Source: JBDSTZ01 sp039927975 | GTDB taxonomy: Bacteria; Pseudomonadota; Gammaproteobacteria; Burkholderiales; Burkholderiaceae_D | DNA: 9,516 bases | NCBI GenBank assembly: GCA_039927975.1 | Contig: JBDSTZ010000645.1 | Span: 1-9,516, forward strand | Direction: 5' to 3' | Shown here: in pieces, positions 1 through 5,644 of the stretch | Position numbering within the stretch: the first letter of the stretch is position 1 | Layout of the letters: each line of letters opens with the position of its first letter | Notes under the pieces: generated by a model | The model's database searches: none | Told to the model about the DNA's origin: nothing | The model's input: the letters and a program-made list of their open reading frames with translations, nothing else | Translations under genes and position numbers: made by a program

Positions 1-118
1 CGCCGAGCAGCCAAGTCCGGCCAAGCGCTAGCCAGTGGGAAATCGACGACAAGGAAGGATTAACAACAACTCGCTTCACCGGCCAAGATAATTGACGCCG
101 ACCGGCCAAGATAGTTGA
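1..118. mobile_element. Probable terminal remnant of an insertion sequence
   Basis: No gene is recognisable here. The stretch is less GC-rich than the rest of the window and carries two tandem 23-base-period repeats at its right side, plus a shorter copy of their core (CCGGCCAAG) at 17-25. Immediately beyond the second repeat a Sel1 reading frame begins without any start. A frame open from position 1 ends at TAA 61-63 and could be the tail of a transposition gene, but its roughly 20 residues are not recognisable. Multiple short direct repeats at an element end are a known feature of IS21-family elements. That family is a suggestion only: the CA terminus expected for IS21 is not evident, and the other end and any target duplication lie outside the window. 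Confidence 0.4.
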
Positions 119-122
119 CGCG
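78..122. repeat. Two tandem direct repeats, period 23 bases
   Basis: Copy one starts at 78 and copy two at 101. They agree at 20 of their first 21 positions, the exception being A versus G in the sequence ACCGGCCAAGATA(A/G)TTGACGC. The core CCGGCCAAG also occurs at 17-25. The regular spacing, about two helical turns, fits binding sites for a transposase or other DNA-binding protein. Confidence 0.8.
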
Positions 123-718
123 TACCAGCCGAGGCCGAACAGGGAAATCCCGACGCACAATACCGAATGGCGCTCTACTATGCGTGGACCAAAACCCCTC
201 GCGACGACGATAAGGCCGCAGCCTGGTTTGCGAAGGCAGCTGGCCAAGGGCAGAAGAATGCCAAGTCCGCATGGGGGTTGTTTGAATTCTTAAGGGGAAA
301 TTTCCCGGCCAGCGCGGCGTTGTCCAAGGAAGCAAGTGCGGGAGATACGACGCCTGCAATTCTGCTCTGGCGTTATCTGTCTGCCGCCCGGGCAGGCAAT
401 ACAGGCAAAGCCGTCGAGGAACTGCGCTCAGCAAGAGCACAAGGACAAGTGGCGTCGCCGTCGTGGAAAGAGAAGATTCTTGATTTTCATGCCGGGAAAA
501 TCGATAGCGCCGAGTTCATGCGGCTGGCGCAGCAGACTGACCGGCAGGAGTTGACCAAGTCTTGCGATGCAAATTTCCATATAGCCCAAGCTCACTTGAT
601 TGCTCAGCGGCCCGATCTTGCGAGGCCGCTGCTGGAGGCGATGCGGACTACTTGCATCCCGACGGATTTTCAGCTCAAGATATCCAACGCCGAACTGGCG
701 CGGACGCCGGCGCAGTAG
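119..718 (+). pseudogene. Sel1-repeat protein remnant, 5' end missing
   Basis: The frame is open from codon 119-121, just after an in-frame TGA at 116-118 inside the second terminal repeat, to the stop TAG at 716-718 (199 residues). The usable ATG at 167 lies inside a Sel1 repeat: the residues before it (AEAEQGNPDAQYR) continue smoothly into MALYYAW, followed by D-KAAAWFAKAAGQG, a classical Sel1 unit. No ribosome binding site precedes ATG 167. The gene has therefore most likely lost its 5' part, including any signal peptide, to the mobile element on its left. The rest is helical, TPR/Sel1-like, with two cysteines in the last third (KSCDAN and RTTCIP). Sel1 proteins are solenoid scaffolds for protein-protein contacts; the partner here is unknown. 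Annotating it as an intact 183-residue protein from 167 is possible but less convincing. Confidence 0.7.
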
Positions 719-750
719 GGCGGCTCAATCAGCGCGAAGCGCCATCACGC

Positions 751-1170
751 TCAAGCGTGGCCGGCCGCCAAGCGGCGCGCGCGGCGCGCGTCGATGCTCA
801 CCGCACCGGCGCCAAACGCGGCTATATGCAGCAAGCCACCTGCCATTGCGAAATTTTTCAGCAAGTGGATCATCTGGTTCTGGTCGGCGATCGCGTGATG
901 GAAAATCAGGCCCGTGACGATGGAAAAACCGGCGAGCACCCACGCGACTGCGCGCGTTTGCCAGCCGAACGCGAGCATCAATCCGCCGAGCAGTTCGATG
1001 GCAACCGCGCCGGCCAGGCCAATCGCGGGAAATGGCAATCCCATCGCGCTTATATACCCCATCGTCGCCGCCGGCGCGGCAAGCTTGCCGACGCCGCTCA
1101 GAATAAAGATCGCGCTCATCAGGATGCGCCCGGTCAGGGGCAATACGCTGTTAGTGGTGCTGTTGTTCAT
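751..1170 (-). CDS. DoxX family membrane protein
   Basis: This is a 139-residue protein of normal DoxX length. About four hydrophobic helices are visible (residues 10-29, 50-69, 73-92 and 104-124). Family hallmarks are GRILMSAIFILSGVGKL near the N-terminus, the E-LLGGLMLAFGW-TR-A block in the middle, and KNFAMAGGLL before the last helix. The start at 1170 is preceded by GAGGAA seven bases upstream. DoxX proteins are inner-membrane proteins; some are linked to thiosulfate or quinone redox chemistry or to oxidative-stress complexes, but most, including this one, have no assigned reaction. The gene lies 42 bases downstream of the pirin gene on the same strand with no obvious promoter between, so the two are probably co-transcribed. 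Pirin and DoxX genes are often neighbours in proteobacteria under LysR control. Confidence 0.88.
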   Translation of the reverse strand: MNNSTTNSVLPLTGRILMSAIFILSGVGKLAAPAATMGYISAMGLPFPAIGLAGAVAIELLGGLMLAFGWQTRAVAWVLAGFSIVTGLIFHHAIADQNQMIHLLKNFAMAGGLLHIAAFGAGAVSIDARRARRLAAGHA

Positions 1171-1212
1171 GGTGATATTCCTCGTTGAAGTAAAGTAAAA
1201 AAATTTAACGAA

Positions 1213-2040
1213 TCAGGTCGGCAATTGCGCCTGGATCTGAACGATGCGCGCCTCGCCCTGGCGCAACGCCTCGGGGCTCGTGTGCACCGAGTAATAGCCC
1301 AGCACCAGCGGATGCGGATGCTTGACGGCGGAGCCCAGCACGAATTCGGTATCGCCTTGCGCCACGAAGTCGAGCGCGGTGTCGGACCGGTCGAACACGG
1401 CGATTTCCTTGCCGAGCACGGCGCCGGCGACCTGCAACTGGCCCTTGGCGAGCGCGACCCATGCCACATCGTGTCCGGCCGGCGGCGCGTAGCGCCAGTG
1501 CTCGCCATCCTTCAGGCTCACCTGCAGATAATTGATTGAGGCGCGGGTGTGAATGGCGCTGAGCGCGCCGCCATGGCTGCCGAGAATGACGCGCGCCGGC
1601 CCGCTCGACTCAACCTGGTCCGCCGCCAGGAACACCGCGTGGGCTGGTCCGTTCTCATCCTCGGGCTGCAGCGCCACCCACAGCTGGAAGCCGCGCACCG
1701 CGCCGCCATTGCTCGGCGCGCCCGAGTGCCACACGCCGCCACCGGCCTGCATCCATTCCACCCCGCCCGCAGCCAACGTGCCCCGGTTGCCGATGGTATC
1801 GATGTACTCAACCGCTCCCTCGCTGATCACGGTGACGGTCGCCAGGCCCGAATGCGGATGCATGCCCGCCATCAGGTCGCGCGAACCGGCGATATCGAAG
1901 TTGTCGAGGAAGACGAACGGCTTGACCAGCTCGCCAAGATCGGACGGGCGCATCAGGCGGGTGATACCGTGTTGCTGGCGTCCGTCCGAACGGCTCACCA
2001 CCTGGCGCGCCCGGGTTTTGGATTGAAGCACTGCATTCAT
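1213..2040 (-). CDS. Pirin family protein (bicupin)
   Basis: This is a 275-residue cytosolic protein of the pirin cupin superfamily. The N-terminal cupin has the signature HPHSGLATVT at residues 61-70, giving metal-ligand candidates His61 and His63. The second cupin motif is WMQAGGGVWHSG at 96-107, giving His105. Where well-studied pirins have the fourth ligand Glu two residues after that His, this protein has Gly107, and Tyr79 replaces the usual His of the HxDSxG turn. The C-terminal cupin runs from about residue 160 to 270 (SINYLQVSLKDGEHWRY). Some bacterial pirins are quercetin dioxygenases or regulators of pyruvate metabolism, but the altered ligand set argues against transferring that activity. 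The start at 2040 has AGGAGA upstream. It is the first gene of a pirin-DoxX operon and diverges from a LysR regulator. Confidence 0.93.
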   Translation of the reverse strand: MNAVLQSKTRARQVVSRSDGRQQHGITRLMRPSDLGELVKPFVFLDNFDIAGSRDLMAGMHPHSGLATVTVISEGAVEYIDTIGNRGTLAAGGVEWMQAGGGVWHSGAPSNGGAVRGFQLWVALQPEDENGPAHAVFLAADQVESSGPARVILGSHGGALSAIHTRASINYLQVSLKDGEHWRYAPPAGHDVAWVALAKGQLQVAGAVLGKEIAVFDRSDTALDFVAQGDTEFVLGSAVKHPHPLVLGYYSVHTSPEALRQGEARIVQIQAQLPT

Positions 2041-2054
2041 TGTCTTCTCCTGTG

Positions 2055-2065
2055 TTGTTCAACAA
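2055..2065. promoter_or_regulatory. Perfect 11-base palindrome, candidate operator
   Basis: TTGTTCAACAA has perfect five-base arms around one base. It lies in the divergent pirin/LysR intergenic region, just before the pirin ribosome binding site and next to the predicted pirin transcription start. It could be a regulator site, but it does not match the T-N11-A LysR consensus, so the assignment is tentative. Confidence 0.3.
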
Positions 2066-2072
2066 TGAGCCG

Positions 2073-2101
2073 ATGATACGGAGTGGACATCCATCGCGTA
2101 A
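2073..2101 (-). promoter_or_regulatory. Candidate promoter of the pirin-DoxX operon
   Basis: Read on the minus strand, a good -10 box TATCAT (2078-2073, five of six matches to consensus) has a poor -35 box TTACGC (2101-2096) at a 17-base spacing. A weak -35 with a good -10 is typical of activator-dependent promoters and fits control by the divergent LysR regulator. Prediction only. Confidence 0.4.
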
Positions 2102-2112
2102 GCCTATATATT
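2084..2112 (+). promoter_or_regulatory. Candidate sigma70 promoter of the LysR-type gene
   Basis: TGGACA (2084-2089) and TATATT (2107-2112) each match five of six consensus bases and are separated by 17 bases. Transcription would start near 2119, upstream of the AAGGAAG ribosome binding site at 2131-2137. This box set overlaps the predicted pirin promoter on the other strand, so polymerase binding on the two strands may compete and the regulator may repress its own gene. Confidence 0.55.
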
Positions 2113-2141
2113 TCGATTGAATGTATCGGAAAGGAAGATAG

Positions 2142-3059
2142 ATGCTTGACGCAATGTCCATGGATCAGCTGCGCACCTTCATCGCCGCCGCCGATGAAGG
2201 CAGTTTCTCGGCCGCCGGCCGCAAGCTGCGGCGCGCCCAGTCGGTCGTGAGCCAGACCCTGGCCAATCTCGAACAGCAGGTGGGCTTCGCGCTGTTCGAC
2301 CGCAGTGGCCGTTACCCGACGCTGACCGACAACGGCCGCGCCCTGCTCGAGGAGGCGCGCATCGCGGCCGACAGCATGGATGCGTTCAAGGCGCGCGCCC
2401 GCACCCTGTCGGAAGGGCTCGAGCCTGAACTGGCGGTCGTGATCGACGCCATGTTTCCGATCGACGCGCTGACCGCTGCGGTGCTCGCCTTCCACCAGAC
2501 CTTTCCGCAAGTCCCGCTGCGGCTGCATGTCGAGGCGCTCGGCGCCGTCATTGAACCCTTGCTCGACGGACGCTGCCGGGTCGCGGTGATCGGTTCGCTG
2601 CCGGATATCCCGGCCGGCTGCGCCTCGCAATATCTGCTGAGCGTGCCCGCCGTGGCTGCCGTCGCGCCCTCGCACCCGCTGGCAAGCATGGCGGCGCCGA
2701 TCGGCCGCCAGGTCGCTTCGCGCTATGTCCAGCTGGTGCTGACCGACCGTTCGACGTTGACGGCCGGACGCAATTTCGGTGTCATCGGCGCCCAGGTCTG
2801 GCGCCTCGCCGATCTCGGCGCCAAACAGGCTTTCATGCGCGCCGGGCTCGGCTGGGGCTACATGCCCTTGCACATGGTGGCCGACGATCTCGCGCGCGGC
2901 AGCCTGCAAACCATCGATATCGAAGCCCATCCCGGCATCAGCAGGGGCTTCTCGATGCACGCGATTCACCGCAAGGATATGCCGCCGGGGCCGGCGGGCC
3001 GCTGGTTCATCGCGCAGTTGGCCGGTGCGCATGCCGCGCCAGGTTCCCCCGCCCCATAA
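2142..3059 (+). CDS. LysR-type transcriptional regulator
   Basis: This is a 305-residue protein of standard LysR length. The N-terminal winged helix-turn-helix is clear: MDQLRTFIAAADEGSFSAA at residues 7-25, then the recognition segment RRAQSVVSQTLANLEQQVG, and the wing LFDRSGRYPTLTDNGRALL. Residues from about 90 form the co-inducer-binding domain (ELAVVIDAMFPIDAL, then FHQTFPQVPLRLHVEALG). The start at 2142 is supported by AAGGAAG four bases upstream; ATGs at 2154 and 2160 lack such a site. The gene diverges from the pirin-DoxX operon across 101 bases, and regulation of that operon is the natural inference. The inducer is not readable from the sequence. Confidence 0.95.
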   Translation: MLDAMSMDQLRTFIAAADEGSFSAAGRKLRRAQSVVSQTLANLEQQVGFALFDRSGRYPTLTDNGRALLEEARIAADSMDAFKARARTLSEGLEPELAVVIDAMFPIDALTAAVLAFHQTFPQVPLRLHVEALGAVIEPLLDGRCRVAVIGSLPDIPAGCASQYLLSVPAVAAVAPSHPLASMAAPIGRQVASRYVQLVLTDRSTLTAGRNFGVIGAQVWRLADLGAKQAFMRAGLGWGYMPLHMVADDLARGSLQTIDIEAHPGISRGFSMHAIHRKDMPPGPAGRWFIAQLAGAHAAPGSPAP

Positions 3060-3107
3060 GCGCAGATCAAGGCCGCGCGCGCCGATCGCCGTAGCGTGGT
3101 TCCTGTA

Positions 3108-3123
3108 CCTGCGCTGTCGCAGG
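3108..3123 (+). promoter_or_regulatory. Hairpin overlapping a ribosome binding site
   Basis: CCTGCG-CTGT-CGCAGG forms a perfect six-base-pair stem with a four-base loop. Its right arm contains the first three bases of the AGGAGG Shine-Dalgarno sequence (3121-3126) of the following gene. In mRNA it could partly hide that site and lower or regulate translation. It could also be chance in GC-rich DNA. Confidence 0.35.
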
Positions 3124-3134
3124 AGGGGGCAAGC

Positions 3135-4040
3135 ATGTTCAATCGCAATCGATGCGCGGCGGCGGCGGCGCTCGCCACGGCCAGCGCCTGCTGCCGCGCC
3201 CAGGCGCCACCGCCGGCCGCCCAACAGCACTGGCTGCCGCTACCGGAATGGGGCAATGTTCACACCCGCAACGTCGCCCTCATCGGCACGGAAGCCGCGC
3301 TGATCGGCTTGTACGGCAGGGCCAAATGGTGGAAGAGCGGCTTCACCACCGACTTTCGCACCGTCAACGAAGGCTGGTTTGGCCAGAACACCTACGCCGG
3401 CGGCGCCGACAAGCTCGGCCACTTCTACATGAACTATGTCACCTCGCGCCTGGCCACGCGCCTGTTTGCCTGGAACGGCAACGATCCCGCCCACGCGTTG
3501 CGGCTGGCCGCCCTCACCACCCTCGGCACCATGACCGCGGTTGAAGTGCTCGACGGCTTTTCGCGCCGCTGGCGTTTCAGCAAGGAAGACGCCACCATGA
3601 ACGCACTGGGCGCCGGCGCCGCCGTGCTGCTCGAACAGCACCGCGCGCTCGACGACATCGTCGACCTCCGCCTGCACTACCGGCCGTCCGCGTCCAATCG
3701 GCACCACTTCGATCCCCTTGGCGACTATTCAGGCCAGGCCTACGTACTGGCGCTCAAGGCGGCCGGCGTGCCGGCGCTGCGCGATCAGCCCCGGCTGCGC
3801 TATTTCGAACTGAGCGCCCGCTACGGCGCGCGCGATTACGCCGAAACCCGGCGGGAGATCAACCAGCGCCGCCACCGCAATCTGTACCTGGGCGTCTCGC
3901 TCAATCTGGTCGAACTGCTTGGCGTCGCGCGCGTTGGCCAAAACGCCTCGCCCGCCATGTGCGCGCTGACCGACGGCGTATTCGAATATGTGCAATTGCC
4001 CGGCGTATCGGTGTTCGGCACCGAGACGCTGGACCGGTAG
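3135..4040 (+). CDS. Exported DUF2279-type protein
   Basis: This is a 301-residue protein from ATG 3135, chosen because AGGAGG lies eight bases upstream and because this start gives a proper export signal. An ATG at 3096 in the same frame has no such site. Residues 1-24 form a signal peptide; it may be cut after ARAQ-type AQA (24), or at the TASAC stretch as a lipoprotein, but the lipobox is weak. The core shows GGADKLGHFYMNYVTSRLA at residues 89-107 and EVLDGFSRRWRFSKEDATMNALGA at 137-160. The DK-GH and E-DG...D...N pattern resembles YfiM/DUF2279 envelope proteins, whose function is unknown. The C-terminal third (LRYFELSARYGARDY, YLGVSLNLVELLG) has alternating hydrophobic residues. It precedes the DUF2868-GTPase pair by 158 bases on the same strand; a functional link is unproven. 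Confidence 0.75.
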   Translation: MFNRNRCAAAAALATASACCRAQAPPPAAQQHWLPLPEWGNVHTRNVALIGTEAALIGLYGRAKWWKSGFTTDFRTVNEGWFGQNTYAGGADKLGHFYMNYVTSRLATRLFAWNGNDPAHALRLAALTTLGTMTAVEVLDGFSRRWRFSKEDATMNALGAGAAVLLEQHRALDDIVDLRLHYRPSASNRHHFDPLGDYSGQAYVLALKAAGVPALRDQPRLRYFELSARYGARDYAETRREINQRRHRNLYLGVSLNLVELLGVARVGQNASPAMCALTDGVFEYVQLPGVSVFGTETLDR

Positions 4041-4156
4041 TGGCCGCGGCGTTTGGCGGCATCGTGGCCGGGGGCGCGACCCCTGTTCCGCTTGCCGTTC
4101 GCGCCAAACCGTGCGCAGCCAAATTACGGCACAATTGGCTTTCGGACACTGCCGTT

Positions 4157-4184
4157 TTGACAGGCTTGTCCTGGACCCGATATT
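4157..4184 (+). promoter_or_regulatory. Possible promoter before the DUF2868 gene
   Basis: A perfect -35 hexamer TTGACA (4157-4162) is followed after 16 bases by GATATT (4179-4184, four of six matches). Transcription would begin almost at the ribosome binding site (4190-4194), leaving a very short leader, which weakens the case. The remainder of the gap 4041-4198 shows no gene and no terminator with a T-run. Confidence 0.25.
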
Positions 4185-4198
4185 TCAACAGGAGTGAC

Positions 4199-5644
4199 AT
4201 GAACGAGCAGGTAGCGCGGGACGTGGTGCTGGTGCGAGCCATCGAGACAATCGACGAGAAGCGCGACATCCTCAGCGATGACGACCGCAAGTACGCCAGC
4301 CGCAGCGCGCACGAACTGGCGCAATGGCAGGCCGCCGAGCACCAATCGGCGGTGACGGCCGACCATTTTCTGCAGCAGCGTTCGGAGCAGATCATCAAGC
4401 GGCTGGGCGAACGCATCCCGTCGTTCGCCGTGTTCGTCAAGCGGCGCGACCGCCTCAAGGCGTTCCCGCTGGCGCTGCCGCTGATCGGCCTCCTGCTCGG
4501 CGCCGGCATCGACCGCATCAGCGACCCGCACCGGGTCGACCTGCTGTCGGCGCCGCTGCTGGCCATCGTCGGCTGGAACCTGTTCGTGTATGTTGCTTTG
4601 CTGGTGTGGCTGCTGGTGCCGGCCAGGAAGACCGGCTGGGCCAGCGACAGCCTGATGCGGCGCCTGGCCACTGGCCGAACCGCGCTGCCGCGACGCCTGC
4701 CGCAGCCGCTGACCGCGGCGCTGGCGAAGTATGTCGTCGAGTGGACCACCCTCAGTTACCCGCTCACCCGCGCCCGGCTTAGCCGCACCGTGCACCTGAG
4801 CGCCGCCATGTTCGGCCTCGGCGCCTTGCTGTCGCTGTATGCGCGTGGCCTGCTGACACAATACATCGCCGGCTGGGAAAGCACCTTCCTCAACGCCGCG
4901 CAAGTCCAGTCGATCCTGTCGGTCGTCTTCGCGCCGGCCCGCTTCGTGTTCCAGCTGCCGGGCTTTTCAGTGGCCGACATCGAGGCGCTGCGCTTCGGTC
5001 CCTACCGCAAACCGGACACCGGCGCCTTGTGGGTGCATCTGTACGCGGCCACGCTGTTCCTGCTGGTGATTGCGCCGCGCCTGGTGCTGGCCGCCGTCGC
5101 GCACTGGCAGGCCCGACGCCGCGCGCGCCATTTCGCGCTCGATCTGGAGCAGCCGTATTTCCGCAACCTGGGCGACAAAAGTTTGCGCGGCCAGCCGGGC
5201 GTGCTGCGCGTGCTGCCCTACAGCTTCACCGTCGACGAGGCGCGCCACGGCAGCCTGACGGCGGTCGCCACCGCGCTGCTGGGGGAGGAGGCACGACTGA
5301 TGTTGCGGCCCTCCGCAAGCTATGGCGACGAGCCGCCCGAGGTGCTGGGCGACGCCGCGCTTGAAGACCCGGGCAGCGGCACCACGGCGGTCCTGTTCAA
5401 CCTGGCCGCCACGCCGGAGAAGGAAAACCACGGCGCCTTCATCGAATACCTGGTGCGCCGCTCGGCGCGCCCGCTGCTCGTGCTGATCGACGAATCGGGC
5501 TTGCGCGAGCGCCTGGGCGGCGCGCCCGACGCCGACGGCCGCATCGCAGAACGGGTGGCGCTGTGGCGCGAATTCTGCCGCTTCCACGGCGCCGACGCGA
5601 CCATCGTCGATCTGCTGCAGCCCGACCTCAAGGCGCTGGCATGA
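4199..5644 (+). CDS. DUF2868 domain membrane protein
   Basis: This is a 481-residue inner-membrane protein. ATG 4199 has AGGAG just upstream; the longer in-frame opening to 3959 overlaps the previous gene and is rejected. A charged N-terminal cytosolic region of about 85 residues is followed by membrane segments near residues 89-104, 115-141, 199-220 and 278-301. The stretch TGALWVHLYAATLFLLVIAPRLVL is the DUF2868-like signature. After it, a soluble C-terminal domain of about 180 residues shows VLFNLAATPEKENHGAFIEYL (399-419) and PLLVLIDESGLRERL (425-439), resembling an alpha/beta fold. No enzyme motif is visible. Its stop overlaps the GTPase start by four bases (ATGA), so the two proteins are translationally coupled and probably form a complex, with this one as the membrane anchor or effector. 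Biological role unknown. Confidence 0.85.
   Translation: MNEQVARDVVLVRAIETIDEKRDILSDDDRKYASRSAHELAQWQAAEHQSAVTADHFLQQRSEQIIKRLGERIPSFAVFVKRRDRLKAFPLALPLIGLLLGAGIDRISDPHRVDLLSAPLLAIVGWNLFVYVALLVWLLVPARKTGWASDSLMRRLATGRTALPRRLPQPLTAALAKYVVEWTTLSYPLTRARLSRTVHLSAAMFGLGALLSLYARGLLTQYIAGWESTFLNAAQVQSILSVVFAPARFVFQLPGFSVADIEALRFGPYRKPDTGALWVHLYAATLFLLVIAPRLVLAAVAHWQARRRARHFALDLEQPYFRNLGDKSLRGQPGVLRVLPYSFTVDEARHGSLTAVATALLGEEARLMLRPSASYGDEPPEVLGDAALEDPGSGTTAVLFNLAATPEKENHGAFIEYLVRRSARPLLVLIDESGLRERLGGAPDADGRIAERVALWREFCRFHGADATIVDLLQPDLKALA

Noticed and set aside
746..759. Hairpin CACGC-TCAA-GCGTG between convergent Sel1 and DoxX ends, possible bidirectional terminator
   Set aside because: The stem is only five to six pairs, there is no T-run on either side, and the repeat overlaps the DoxX stop codon.
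2108..2126. Partial dyad around TTTCGATTGAAT as a LysR box
   Set aside because: Only a few outer pairs match and the T-N11-A spacing is not met, so it is not distinguishable from AT-rich promoter DNA.
2037..3230. Long minus-strand open frame of 397 codons opposite the LysR gene
   Set aside because: It runs antisense through the LysR gene and into the next gene; the translation is Arg/Gly/His-rich and unlike any family.
3959..4198. Upstream extension of the DUF2868 reading frame
   Set aside because: It overlaps the 3' end of the DUF2279-type gene in another frame and reads as arginine-rich sequence; the start at 4199 has its own AGGAG site.
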